A program made the position numbers and the translations under genes. DNA of 64,000 nucleotides, taken from contig CP136063.1 of assembly GCA_032622095.1 (NCBI GenBank), forward strand, positions 211,028,355 to 211,092,354. The letters are read 5' to 3'. Source of the DNA: Siphonodentalium dalli. Lineage: Eukaryota > Mollusca > Scaphopoda > Gadilida > Siphonodentaliidae. Below are positions 12,301 through 25,111 of this stretch, in pieces; positions within the stretch are counted from its first letter, which is position 1, and each line of letters opens with the position of its first letter. A model generated the notes under the pieces. That model had not been told where the DNA came from, ran no database searches, and was given only the letters and a program-made list of their open reading frames with translations.

Positions 12301-15300
12301 GTAGCCTATTGAAATTGTGCCCATATGCTAGAAGCGGGTCCTCCGGAGGACCAGCTTTTAAACACACGGGGATTTGTTATACCCGATCTGTAGCGTTATA
12401 TCGGCAAATATGCGACAGTCGGCCATACAATATATGTACATGAGAGTCATAACCGTTAAAAAGATGCATTCTTGGGTTGATCCTGGCTCCAAAAGTCGAA
12501 ATGTAGCCTATTGAAATCGTGCCCATATGCTAGAAGCGGGTCCTCCGGAGGACCAGCTTTTAAACACACGGGGATTTGTTATACCCGATATGTAGCGTTA
12601 TATCGGCAAATATGCGACAGTGGGCCATACAATATATGTACATGAGAGTCATAACACTTAAAAAGATGCATTCTTGGGTTGATCCTGGCTCCAAAAGTCG
12701 AAATGTAGCCTTTGAAATTGTGCCCATATGCTAGAAGCGGGTCCTCCGGAGGACCAGCTTTTAATCACACGGGGATTTGTTATACCGTTTTGGTGCCTTA
12801 TATCGACAACTCTGCGAAAGTGGGCCATACAATATATGTACATGAGAGTCATAACACTTAAAAAGATGCATTCTTGGGTTGATCCTGGCTCCAAAAGTCG
12901 AAATATAGCCTATTGAAATTGTGCCCATATGCTAGAAGCGGGTCCTCCGGAGGACCCGCTGTTAAACACACGGGGATTTCTTATACCGGTTTGGTGCCTT
13001 ATATCGACAACTTTGCGACAGTGGGCCATACAATATATGTACATGAGAGTCATAACACTTAGAAAGATGCATTCTTGGGTTGATCCTGGCTCCAAAAGTC
13101 GAAATATAGCCTATTGAAATTGTGCCCATATGCTAGAAGCGGGTCCTCCGGAGGACCCGCTGTTAAACACACGGGGATTTCTTATACCGGTTTGGTGCCT
13201 TATATCGACAACTCTGCGACAGTGGGCCATACAATATATGTACATGAGAGTCATAACACTTAGAACGATGCATTCTTGGGTTGATCCTGGCTCCAAAAGT
13301 CGAAATGTAGCCTATTAAAATTGTGCCCATATGCTAGAAGCGGGTCCTCCGGAGGACCAGCTTTTAAACACACGGGGATTTGTTATACCCGATATGTAGC
13401 GTTATATCGGCAAATATGCGACAGTCGGCCATACAATATATGTACATGAGAGTCATAACACTTAGAAAGATGCATTCTTGGGTTGATCCTGGCTCCAAAA
13501 GTCGAAATATAGCCTATTGAAATTGTGCCCATATGCTAGAAGCGGGTCCTCCGGAGGACCCGCTGTTAAACACACGGGGATTTCTTATACCGGTTTGGTG
13601 CCTTATATCGACAACTCTGCGACAGTGGGCCATACAATATATGTACATGAGAGTCATAACACTTAGAACGATGCATTCTTGGGTTGATCCTGGCTCCAAA
13701 AGTCGAAATGTAGCCTATTGAAATTGTGCCCATATGCTAGAAGCGGGTCCTCCGGAGGACCAGCTTTTAAACACACGGGGATTTGTTATACCCGATCTGT
13801 AGCGTTATATCGGTAAATATGCGACAGTGGGCCATACAATATATGTACATGAGAGTCATAACACTTAGAAAGATGCATTCTTGGGTTGACCCTGGCTCCA
13901 AAAGTCGAAATATAGCCTATTGAAATTGTGCCCATATGCTAGAAGCGGGTCCTCCGGAGGACCAGCTTTTAAACACGCGGGGATTTGTTATACCCGATAT
14001 GTAGCGTTATATCGGCAAATATGCGACAGTCGGCCATACAATATATGTACATGAGAGTCATAACACTTAGAAAGATGCATTCTTGGGTTGATCCTGGCTC
14101 GAAAAGTCGAAATGTAGCCTATTGAAATTGTGCCCATATGCTAGAAGCGGGTCCTCCGGAGGACCCGCTTTTAAACACACGGGGCGGGGATTTGTTAAAC
14201 CCGATCTGTAGCGTTATATCGACAACTCTGCGACAGTGGGCCATACAATATATGTACATGAGAGTCATAACACTTAAAAAGATGCATTCTTGGGTTGATC
14301 CTGGCTCCAAAAGTCGAAATATAGCCTATTGAAATTGTGCCCATATGCTAGAAGCGGGTCCTCCGGAGGACCCGCTGTTAAACACACGGGGATTTATTAT
14401 ACCGGTTTGGTGCCTTATATCGACAACTCTGCGACAGTGGGCCATACAATATATGTACATGAGAGTCATAACACTTAGAACGATGCATTCTTGGGTTGAT
14501 CCTGGCTCCAAAAGTCGAAATGTAGCCTATTGAAATTGTGCCCATATGCTAGAAGCGGGTCCTCCGGAGGACCCGCTTTTAAACACACGGGGATTTGTTA
14601 TACCCAATCTGTAGCGTTATATCGGCAAATATGCGACAGTGGGCCATACAATATATGTACATGAGAGTCATAACACTTAAAAAGATGCATTCTTGGGTTG
14701 ATCCTGGCTCCAAAAGTCGAAATGTAGCCTTTGAAATTGTGCCCATATGCTAGAAGCGGGTCCTCCGGAGGACCAGCTTTTAATCACACGGGGATTTGTT
14801 ATACCGTTTTGGTGCCTTATATCGACAACTCTGCGACAGTGGGCCATACAATATATGTACATGAGAGTCATAACACTTAAAAAGATGCATTCTTGGGTTG
14901 ATCCTGGCTCCAAAAGTCGAAATATAGCCTATTGAAATTGTGCCCATATGCTAGAAGCGGGTCCTCCGGAGGACCCGCTGTTAAACACACGGGGATTTCT
15001 TATACCGGTTTGGTGCCTTATATCGACAACTTTGTGACAGTGGGCCATACAATATATGTACATGAGAGTCATAACACTTAGAAAGATGCATTCTTGGGTT
15101 GATCCTGGCTCCAAAAGTCGAAATATAGCCTATTGAAATTGTGCCCATATGCTAGAAGCGGGTCCTCCGGAGGACCCGTTGTTAAACACACGGGGATTTC
15201 TTATACCGGTTTGGTGCCTTATATCGACAACTCTGCGACAGTGGGCCATACAATATATGTACATGAGAGTCATAACACTTAGAACGATGCATTCTTGGGT

Positions 15301-17830
15301 TGATCCTGGCTCCAAAAGTCGAAATGTAGCCTATTGAAATTGTGCCCATATGCTAGAAGCGGGTCCTCCGGAGGACCAGCTTTTAAACACACGGGTATTT
15401 GTTATACCCGATCTGTAGCGTTATATCGGCAAATATGCGACAGTCGGCCATACAATATATGTACATGAGAGTCATAACACTTAGAACGATGCATTCTTGG
15501 GTTGATCCTGGCTCCAAAAGTCGAAATGTAGCCTATTGAAATTGTGCCCATATGCTAGAAGCGGGTCCTCCGGAGGACCAGCTTTTAAACACACGGGTAT
15601 TTGTTATACCCGATCTGTAGCGTTATATCGGCAAATATGCGACAGTCGGCCATACAATATATGTACATGAGAGTCATAACACTTAGAAAGATGCATTCTT
15701 GGGTTGATCCTGGCTCCAAAAGTCGAAATGTAGCCTATTGAAATTGTGCCCATATGCTAGAAGCGGGTCCTCCGGAGGACCCGCTTTTAAACACACGGGG
15801 ATTTGTTATACCCGATCTGTAGCGTTATATCGGCAAATATGCGACAGTGGGCCATACAATATATGTACATGAGAGTCATAACACTTAAAAAGATGCATTC
15901 TTGGGTTGATCCTGGCTCCAAAAGTCGAAATGTAGCCTTTGAAATTGTGCCCATATGCTAGAAGCGGGTCCTCCGGAGGACCAGCTTTTAATCACACGGG
16001 GATTTGTTATACCGTTTTGGTGCCTTATATCGACAACTCTGCGAAAGTGGGCCATACAATATATGTACATGAGAGTCATAACACTTAAAAAGATGCATTC
16101 TTGGGTTGATCCTGGCTCCAAAAGTCGAAATATAGCCTATTGAAATTGTGCCCATATGCTAGAAGCGGGTCCTCCGGAGGACCCGCTGTTAAACACACGG
16201 GGATTTCTTATACCGGTTTGGTGCCTTATATCGACAACTTTGCGACAGTGGGCCATACAATATATGTACATGAGAGTCATAACACTTAGAAAGATGCATT
16301 CTTGGGTTGATCCTGGCTCCAAAAGTCGAAATATAGCCTATTGAAATTGTGTCCATATGCTAGAAGCGGGTCCTCCGGAGGACCCGCTGTTAAACACACG
16401 GGGATTTCTTATACCGGTTTGGTGCCTTATATCGACAACTCTGCGACAGTGGGCCATACAATATATGTACATGAGAGTCATAACACTTAGAACGATGCAT
16501 TCTTGGGTTGATCCTGGCTCCAAAAGTCGAAATGTAGCCTATTAAAATTGTGCCCATATGCTAGAAGCGGGTCCTCCGGAGGACCAGCTTTTAAACACAC
16601 GGGGATTTGTTATACCCGATATGTAGCGTTATATCGGCAAATATGCGACAGTCGGCCATACAATATATGTACATGAGAGTCATAACACTTAGAAAGATGC
16701 ATTCTTGGGTTGATCCTGGCTCCAAAAGTCGAAATATAGCCTATTGAAATTGTGCCCATATGCTAGAAGCGGGTCCCCCGGAGGACCCGCTGTTAAACAC
16801 ACGGGGATTTCTTATACCGGTTTGGTGCCTTATATCGACAACTCTGCGACAGTGGGCCATACAATATATGTACATGAGAGTCATAACACTTAGAACGATG
16901 CATTCTTGGGTTGATCCTGGCTCCAAAAGTCGAAATGTAGCCTATTAAAATTGTGCCCATATGCTAGAAGCGGGTCCTCCGGAGGACCAGCTTTTAAACA
17001 CACGGGGATTTGTTATACCCGATATGTAGCGTTATATCGGCAAATATGCGACAGTCGGCCATACAATATATGTACATGAGAGTCATAACACTTAGAAAGA
17101 TGCATTCTTGGGTTGATCCTGGCTCCAAAAGTCGAAATATAGCCTATTGAAATTGTGCCCATATGCTAGAAGCGGGTCCTCCGGAGGACCCGCTGTTAAA
17201 CACACGGGGATTTCTTATACCGGTTTGGTGCCTTATATCGACAACTCTGCGACAGTGGGCCATACAATATATGTACATGAGAGTCATAACACTTAGAAAG
17301 ATGCATTCTTGGGTTGATCTTGGCTCCAAAAGTCGAAATGTAGCCTATTGAAATTGTGCCCATATGCTAGAAGCGGGTCCTCCGGAGGACCCGCTGTTAA
17401 ACACACGGGGATTTCTTATACCGGTTTGGTGCCTTATATCGACAACTCTACGACAGTGGGCCATACAATATATGTACATGGGAGTCATAACACTTAGAAA
17501 GATACATTCTTGGGTTGATCCTGGCTCCAAAAGTCGAAATATAATCTATTGAAATTTTGCCCATATGCTAGAAGCGGGTCCTCCGGACGACCCCAACGGG
17601 ACAAAGGGCCCTAAGGTAAATGTAAACTGGGACAACATAACTTAGATAGAAGCATATTTGAGTTGATCATGGATACACAAGTTGAGATATACCCAATTTA
17701 AAATGTTCGGATATGTAAACCACAGGTGTCCTCTGGAGGACCCGCTAATAAATATATCGGAATTTCAGATACCCCTTATGTTGACTTATATCGACAGTGG
17801 TGCCTAAAATATATGTGTATGCCAGTTGTA
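9395..17830. repeat. satellite array, ~201-202-bp monomers in higher-order repeats
   Basis: About 40 monomers are arranged head to tail, most near-identical between 10,080 and 17,580 and degenerate at both edges (9,395-10,030 and 17,580-17,830). Each carries the palindromic core GGGTCCTCCGGAGGACCC or a one-base variant, then CACACGGGGATTT, ATACAATATATGTACATG and GATGCATTCTTGGG. Two monomer types alternate or run in blocks. One continues CTTATACCGGTTTGGTGCC after the core, the other GTTATACCCGATCTGTAGCG. Rare variants recur at fixed spacing: the 6-bp insertion GGGGCGGGG near 11,157 and 14,182 gives a 3,025-bp period, and later copies are offset by 3,227 bp (one extra monomer). Open frames of 61-64 codons on both strands of every monomer are by-products of repetition, not genes. 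Confidence 0.95.
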
Positions 17831-18002
17831 CCATATACACCCATCCAAACCTGTCAGCTTAGAAATCATTAATATTCTAGATATTATTATTATACAAGTA
17901 CCAAACTCGAATTCAACAGCATAGATACAGGTAAGGTGGATGAGTGAGTCATGATGATCCATTCAACACCGAAATCTTGAGAGGCGAGGATTAGCAAATG
18001 AT

Positions 18003-18928
18003 AACGAGAGGCCGATCACGATCGGCAGATGTTAACCCATCCCTTGGCGATAAAAATTTACTTTGATCGGAATCATAAATGAGAGTTTTGGTGTTGAATT
18101 ATATGAGTATACTGTATGTACTATTATAGACAAATGTACATAACACAAATATTGGAATGTATGGGTCACCGGCATTTATATAAGAGAATGCACTGCTACA
18201 AGATATGTAATGCTAAACCACCACAGCCTTGGGTTAAATGTGAAAGGTGTGACCTGAACATGGAATACTTGGGTTAAGAGAGTCCAAGTCTACTGCTAAT
18301 ATCATGTGATGTTTATTGTTGAATCTTTATTTTAAATTAGATACCATAGCCTTCTTTATCAGATTATGTGCACATTGGCATAAGAGACATCAGAAAATGA
18401 TATAGCCTTATCAATAGCTAAGTAGTCCAAAGGCATGGCATAAAATTGGTGAATTGGATTTAATGTTACTCCAAACAGATTTACAGGTACATAACAAGAT
18501 TTTGGACCGATTTAAACAAATTTGGTGTGGTGATTCGGGGTACCCTTGGCAGAGTTATAATGGTGTTAGTTTTTATCCGGACATCACAATATGTGTGCCA
18601 TACTATGGTGAATTGGATTTAATGTTGCTCCAAACAGATTTACCAGTACATAACACAAGATTTTGGACCGATTTAAACGAATTTGGTGTGGTGATTCGGG
18701 GGTACCCATTGGCAGAGTTATAATGGTGTTAGTTTTTCAAATTTTTAAACTTAAAAAAATAATTATTTTTAATTATTTTAAAAAAGGGACACATTGGGAA
18801 CCTTTTTAATCAACTTGTATCATAATCATCAATATCTAAATGAAAACAAGTGGTCAATCCGGACATTACAATATGTGTACCATACTATGGTATAGGTACA
18901 CATAAAAATCAAAATAAATTAATCAATC
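18003..18928. repeat. right arm of the large inverted repeat flanking the satellite
   Basis: This is the reverse complement of 7063-8207 with substitutions and indels. It starts at AACGAGAGGCCGATCACG and ends past the CCATACTATGGTATAGG palindrome (about 18880-18895). A ~150-bp part (GAATTGGATTTAATGTT...GAGTTATAATGG) is tandemly duplicated at about 18450-18590 and 18609-18735. Confidence 0.7.
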
Positions 18929-19369
18929 AATAGGGGCAAAGAGTGTGTCAAAATAAACCAATATAAAATGAGACATGGTATCAGATGAAAGTATCAGGAA
19001 TGTTGAGATTTAACTACAGAAATCCATGCAAGTGAATGAGGAGAAACCTGGAGATAACAGAAGAATGATTAATTGAAATTTAAAATGAGAACATCCCTAC
19101 AAATGAATAATAGAGTATTCCAATTAAAACTTTAGAACTGAATGGGACAGTCCATTGAATCATGAATGGGTTCAGCTTCACCACTATCATAGAGCTATGT
19201 CCTATATACAGTGGCTAAAAATAACTAATATTTCAATAAGACATCAGTTCTGCAGTCTCTCAGAACACTATCTATGCAGTTAAGCTTGCATTACTGGTAG
19301 TTAATTGTAATCTACCTGGGTTATCAAAAACTCAAATCTGTTCAATTCTTAGTTGAAAAAGGGCCATAA
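18929..19369. other. no recognisable feature
   Basis: AT-rich sequence without coding exon or clear repeat. Confidence 0.4.
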
Positions 19370-19960
19370 CTCTAGTATAACAAATCAGATCTAACCCATA
19401 TTCGAACTCGATCTGTATTTTGAGTTGAGAAACTCACATACAAAATTTGGTTCCTATCAGTTGAAAAATTGTTGATTTAACGAAGCATTCATGAATTCTA
19501 TGTCAAAGGGCCATAACTCCATAAAAAAATATCGGATCAAACCCATATTCGAACTCGATATGTATTTTGGACTGAGCAACTCACATACCAAATTTGGTTA
19601 GTCAGATAATATTTTTTTGAGTTATGGCAGCATACATGAATTCTAAGTTGAAAAAGGGCCATAACTCCATAAAAAAAACTTCGAACTCGATAATATTTTT
19701 TTGAGTTATGGCAGCATACATGAATTCTAAGTTGAAAAAGGGCCATAACTCCATAAAAAAAAAATCGAACTCGATCTGTATTTGGTGCTGAGAAATTGAT
19801 ATAAAAAATTTTGTTCCGATCAGATAGAAAATATTTCAGTTATCGCACCATGCGTAAAGTGTCTACAGACAGACAGACAGACGGACGGACTAACGACGAG
19901 TGGTCAATCCGGACAACGACACTATGTTTACCATACTATGGTATGGGTAAACATAAAAAC
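19370..19960. repeat. dispersed repeat ending in a CCATACTATGGTATGGG palindrome
   Basis: Internal near-repeats of GGGCCATAACTCCATAAAAAAA, ATTCGAACTCGAT and CAAATTTGGTT are followed by a (GACA)/(GACG) tract at about 19865-19890. It ends with GTGGTCAATCCGGACAACG and a hairpin CCATAC-TATG-GTATGG. Inverted relatives lie at 7085-7420 and 40335-40860, so this is a family with a constant palindromic end. Confidence 0.65.
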
Positions 19961-21119
19961 CTTTATGTTGTAAACAACTTGGTGGCATTTCTAACCAAAG
20001 TTCAGTTAGTGGAGGTTTTCTCGGTGTTGCTTATTGCATAGTATTTCCATAATGTTTGTTTACATAACATGTCGTTTGTTTACATAACACACAGTACTAG
20101 TACTAACATCACAGTAACATGAAAATAACATGTAATTCATGCGATATTAATGATTGGAATAAGAACAGAATTTGTCTATAAATTAATATTATTTCCGTTT
20201 ATGGCGGTTTTAACGGATGTGACTATTTTAACAGCAATACCAACTGCCAACACTTACTATAATTAACGTCAGAAGGTTGTACCATGGACATTTTAATGAT
20301 TAAATTATTATTAACATTTGATAAAATATTTATAGTGTTAGAATCATAAGTGGGTCCCAGTTATGTTGACATATGCCCTTTAAATTTTACGTAGCTTATT
20401 TCTTGGAGTAGCTAACATATTTCCCTGAATGTAAAATAAATTTATATTTATATAATCACAAACGATCTTCGTCGGGCTTTTTAGAGTCTTTAAGTTAAGC
20501 TACTCGTATCCGGTCCTCATACCGGTACACTACAGAAGGAAATGATGTGTCACAATCATCACTGATATGAAAATAATGTGTTTGGCTAAATGGTCAAAAT
20601 TTAGATCCAAAAAGATGAATGCCTGGAGTGAGAATATCTACCACGAGGTCTCAAGCAGTCTACCTCTTCACATGCAAAATAGCAAAATAACATTGAATGT
20701 CTCAATGACACCATGGCTTGAGGGTGGGAACGACCCACCATATGGTAGATATTCAACCAGGCTCTGCTTAAGTTAAATTTTAAAGTTTAAACTAAATTCA
20801 ACACATTAAAAAATATCAGTTTTTGAATTGATGACTATTGTACATGTACAGTACACATCAAATAGTAATAACAATTAACATTATGATCTTGTAACTAAAC
20901 ATGATAGAATATTGACAGTATTGTGGTATTAACTACTACGAGTAATATTAGTACTAATAGTACTAGTCTATCATAATATATAGGCACATGATGTATGGGG
21001 AATTTAAGGACAATAACAATAGTTACAACATTCTTTATTGCGATTAAGCCTTTAGAGGGCGTTCTCTAGTAGATTATCATATTTTATCTGCATGATAAGA
21101 TTCCATAATTTTGAGACAA
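19961..21119. other. non-coding stretch with one transposon end
   Basis: At about 20190-20250 it contains a relative of the left end of the 4669-5766 element (CCGTTTATGGCGGTTTTAACGG). Otherwise no gene or repeat is recognisable. Confidence 0.45.
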
Positions 21120-21133
21120 CTTTAGCAGAAGTT

Positions 21134-21165
21134 GGCGTTAATGAAGCTTTGTTTTCATTAACGCC
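21134..21165. repeat. short perfect hairpin
   Basis: GGCGTTAATGAA and TTCATTAACGCC are 12-bp exact inverted arms around an 8-nt loop. Confidence 0.7.
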
Positions 21166-21267
21166 CACTTGCGGTTAAATCACTGATCACGTAATGACAT
21201 GAGGACGAGTGGTAATAATAGTAACAACATGATATTGTCGAGCACAATGGTTTATTAACAGCCCTAC

Positions 21268-21323
21268 AGGAATGATTAACAGCCCTTGGTACAATTAGAG
21301 GCATGGGGCTGTTAATCATTCCT
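21268..21323. repeat. 18-bp-arm perfect hairpin inside a larger weak inverted repeat
   Basis: AGGAATGATTAACAGCCC (21268-21285) is exactly inverted at 21306-21323. Outside it AACATGATATTGTCGAGC (about 21226) and GAGCCCATCATGTT (about 21327) are weakly inverted, suggesting an old foldback element. Confidence 0.65.
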
Positions 21324-21919
21324 ATCGAGCCCATCATGTTATTATTATATATCAATGCACTATCATGTTATTTTGTCATTGTTATCAGTAGTATGTTGTC
21401 GTTTATATTTCATATGATAAAATAAATAAAGAATGATTTTAAACAATGTTTATGGTATATATGGGGCCAACTTTGCATTAATTACTTTTACACAGGTCAA
21501 TTAACATGATGAATAGACCTGTTAAATATCACGGATTGTACGTGATACTCCCAGATTGTCATAGATAAAACCTCCAAAATACGAAAGAGAATCGATTTCT
21601 CCCACATGTGCAGATGTCTTAACATCAAGAGTAATTTCATATTAATCATTATAAATCCATAATGATAACATAGGCAAGCATGAATGACAATGTCTGGGCA
21701 TGCGCATTGATGTCTGAGGTTAATATTTGAGACGAGTATAGTGATAAAACGATCATAAACTTAGTCAATCCCTTAATGTGATAGTCTGTTAATTGGGGAA
21801 AAAAACACTACATATATGTCTGAAGTGTAATATTAGTGTAAGGATGCAACACGATATACGAACATATATGAAACGTAAGTCGCGACAAGATAAGCTGGTA
21901 AAGTCAACTCAGTACACAC

Positions 21920-22051
21920 TTCAAAAATTTATATCTGATCACTGTGAGCTTTGATGGCCGGGTATGTTCCTCGACACGAATCAAATCGATGATTTTTACA
22001 CCCAAACCAAAGAAATATTAATTTAGGAGCATCTGATCAAATTGAGTACCT
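21920..22051. mobile_element. half copy of the TTAA foldback MITE found inside the LINE
   Basis: It is a diverged relative of 26,740-26,850. Shared blocks are GAGCTTTGATGG, CTCGACACGAATCAAAT, AAGAAATATTAATT and the end TTGAGTACCT. The adjoining tetramer is GTAA rather than TTAA. The other arm is absent. Confidence 0.6.
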
Positions 22052-22377
22052 GTAATAGCATGTAATTAACCCTCCCCACATAAGGTCATGCAGGGTGAAC
22101 TACCCGAGCAGCTACATACATTGGCATTATCTGGGATAACTTCCCAAAACATGCAAAAGAGTCACTATAATTATCTTTCAAGTTTTCAACCAATATACAT
22201 CGAAAAAAAATTATTCCGATTTCTTTTAAAATTAATGAAACACACAGAATATTTATTTATTGATACTATTCATTATTATATGACTATCGTTTTTCTTTCC
22301 CCAATACCGCTATTGTATAGCGATCATTTCCTGGCCATCGGATCAGCTGCAGTTTGATCCGATCATATAATAAACCT

Positions 22378-22548
22378 GTTATTGCTGCAGTGAATTGATC
22401 TGGGGCGAAGTATCACGTCTCATTGAAGAGGTCAGATCGCTGGATCAAACTCGACGCTTGTGCATGGCGGCTCGTTTGATCCAGCGATCTGACCTCTTCA
22501 ACGAGAACGTGATACTTCGCCCCCAGATCAATTCACTGCAGCAATAAC
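22378..22548. repeat. long near-perfect palindrome (~171 bp)
   Basis: The left arm GTTATTGCTGCAGTGAATTG reads inverted at the right end (22548 backwards). The arms run inward through GGCGAAGTATCACGT, GAAGAGGTCAGATCGCTGG and ATCAAAC, with single-base indels and a loop of about 20 nt near 22465. A small related dyad (GGATCAGCTGCAGTTTGATCC) lies just upstream at about 22340. This could be a foldback MITE, but no target duplication is evident. Confidence 0.75.
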
Positions 22549-23019
22549 ATGTATTTATCACAAATCGATTTAGTTTAGCCAGATGTGTAACTTGTGTTGT
22601 TCGCCCTGATCTGTTACTAGTGTTACACTGTGTTAGGTAGTTTTATAGACGAAGTTAGGATACTTATTTAACTTTCCCAATTGGCATTCACTCCTTGGCC
22701 TATAGAAAAATTACCGATTACCTTCCATACGAAACTACATATATTTTCCTCGTTTTAGTGTATTTGGCAGCTATTCTTTCTCTTATATAAGGAATGGCAA
22801 CGATTATTTCACTCATCCTATTCCACTAATTTGCCTCGAATTGTAGTCACCGGAAGTTGTCCAGAAACAGCTGATAAGCACATGTTGAAACCACGTGTAT
22901 TCTGATAAGCACCCTTTGAAACCACGTGTATTCTGATGAGCACATGATTGAGACCACACCCCAAATCTCCATATTTGGATGAAACCACGCCTATTTCTGG
23001 TTCCCATACCGTAGAAGCG
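22549..23019. other. no gene recognised; short direct repeat of CCACGTGTATTCTGAT
   Basis: Around 22890-22940 GAAACCACGTGTATTCTGAT occurs twice, about 34 bp apart. Nothing else is recognisable. Confidence 0.45.
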
Positions 23020-24130
23020 GGGGCTGATTCAGACCTTTCCGTCCCGAGTTGACCATACATAACAAATTTCACATCGATGTCACCGCTGACTCCCGAGATA
23101 TCGCCCAAGGTCATTTGTGGGTACCCGTTTCAATGTCAATGTCACCTCGGGCGGACATACTGCATGACCCGATGAAAATCTCCCCCGTCCCTTGGAACCC
23201 CTAAGTACGAAATTTCGTCTCGATATCCCCAGTTTCCGAGACGGTCAAATGCCGTATATTTTCACTAAAGTAGATAAACGCTCTTTAATGTCGACGCCTC
23301 ATATACAAACGCTCATTAATTATCACGCGATTACCCCATCAATCCCCATTACGGTGGCAGTTGAAGGGTGAAGGAGTTGGTCGCACGCGCTCGCGAATCG
23401 TCCGAGTGCACTGCCTGTGGCTTTTGACCCTTACACAGCAAGTTTGGGTTCAATCGCCCCAGCATTTCTCGAGTCTATAGCGGACATATATATATACGGA
23501 AGTCTCAAAATATATGGTAGACTAGCTGGTGGCTTGGATGGCCCGACTTCGTCCGGGCTGTTCCCCTCTGCTTTCATCCGGACTTCATAACATCTGGATA
23601 TGACCAGTCTAAGATACCAATTTTCAAATAGCTGGTTTTGAAAACCTCCGTGGATCTACCCGTGGAAAGGCTACCCATCGAAAGGCGCGATTTGACCTTG
23701 AATTGACCATTTTGAAGGTCAAAGTCAGGTCGGTATCACTATTTGACCCGTTCAAAACACTCCCCGGACAAAAGTAACCTAGGTATGAAATTTCGTCGAA
23801 ATATGTCCGTTTTACCCGATTTGACCTCAAGGTATCCCCGTACGTCGCTGCCACCGCTGATGTCCGAAATATCGCCCAAGGTCATTTGCGGGTACCCGTG
23901 TCAAGGTCATGTTGGGTGGACAAAATAACCGGACAAAAATATTTCCCGTCCCTAGTTGACCATAGTGCACTGCCTGTGGCTTTTTACCCTTACACAGCAA
24001 GTTTGGGTTCATCGGTCCATAGACATCGCAACAGACAGACGGTGGAAGCCTGGCAGACAGAAGACAAATTCAATCCAATATACCCCCAATTTTTCTTTGA
24101 AAAATCAGGGTATAATTTCATCTGGATAAG
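23020..24130. repeat. dispersed repeat with internal duplication, ending in GACAGACAGACGG
   Basis: GAGATATCGCCCAAGGTCAT (about 23096) and GAAATATCGCCCAAGGTCAT (about 23866) repeat with their surroundings. So do two copies of GTGCACTGCCTGTGGCTTTT (about 23408 and 23967), each followed by ACCCTTACACAGCAAGTTTGGG. The CG-richer composition, internal duplication and GACA tract resemble the other dispersed families here. No open frame is convincing. Confidence 0.5.
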
Positions 24131-24159
24131 TGGTGATTAAGAAAATAACATGAAACAAC

Positions 24160-24590
24160 CAAGCCTGAATTTAGTGTGTCTGACATTTGCAGAATGAGGT
24201 TCTCAAAGGTGAATTTAATGACACTATTTCGCAAGGCGGGCGAGCATCACCGAATTCATCTTCAGTCTGATTAGGCCTCAACAACGATGGAAAACCTAGG
24301 AACAGATTGAAGTTCTACAGTTGAAGTTGGTGGTGCACCTCATTTATGCATTTTATCTTCTGCAAATTAGGGGGACATTGAAACTGAACAGAAGGGAAAA
24401 AGTCAAAAAGTAACCAAAACAAAATTTCAAGTTGATACTTAAGATACTTCCCAGACGATGAGGCCTAAGCAGAATTAGGTCCCCGAAGGGTGTATTTGGT
24501 TATGCTAGCCTGCTGTGCGGGGTAGAAACACTAAATTCACCCTCTGGGGACCTCATTCTGCAAATGTCAGACACACTAAATTCAGGCTTG
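24160..24590. mobile_element. hAT-type MITE, full length (431 bp)
   Basis: The ends CAAGCCTGAATTTAGTGTG (left) and its inverse CACACTAAATTCAGGCTTG (right) are flanked by GAAACAAC (24152-24159) and GAAACAGC (24591-24598), a 7-of-8 target duplication of the length made by hAT transposases. The interior matches 8949-9378. It is the reference copy for the shorter double-hairpin derivatives at 31419 and 35472. Confidence 0.8.
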
Positions 24591-24659
24591 GAAACAGCAG
24601 TTTGTTTTAATTTGCTATCAGTGTTGTTTACACAAGGTAATGGAATGTTTCCGTAATTT

Positions 24660-25035
24660 CAAGTTATGTCACTGGCTCCGCCCATATTCGACCCAGTGAC
24701 CTCATTTGAACAAATCTGAACCACAGTCCCACAAGGACCCTTTGTGCCAAATATGAACCCATTCGACCCAATGCAATTTGAGAAGTCGTTGTAAGAATTA
24801 CTATGGTGGAAACGAGTTATGGTCCTAGCTTCACAACTATTTGACCGGATGACCTCATTTGAACAAATCTGAATTTGATTCACCTATAGGGAACATCCAC
24901 ACCAAATATGAACCCATTCGGTCTTACGGTTCTGGATGAGAAGATGATTCTGGACGGACGGACGCCCAGACGGGCGGTTGGACGACGGGCGAGTGATGAC
25001 TATAGCTCCACCAGAGACTTCGTCTCAGGTGAGCT
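24660..25035. repeat. inverted copy of the GCTCACCTGAGAC dispersed repeat
   Basis: It ends with GACTTCGTCTCAGGTGAGC and contains ATTTGAACAAATCTGAA twice. It is the reverse complement of the family copy at 6672-7062, with a GGACGGACG tract before the end. Confidence 0.65.
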
Positions 25036-25111
25036 AATTACAACCGAAGAGACTAAATCTTATCAGAAATAACATAGGTAACTATGATAAAGTATTGTTT
25101 CGCTTGTTCTA

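Noticed and set aside
9445-17552. Dozens of 61-78-codon open frames on both strands in the satellite
   Set aside because: They repeat with the monomer, exist on both strands at once and include the same palindrome. They follow from a unit length near a multiple of three, not from coding.
10086-17590. Hammerhead-ribozyme satellite
   Set aside because: GTCGAAA is present in each monomer but no CTGANGA core or matching stems occur.
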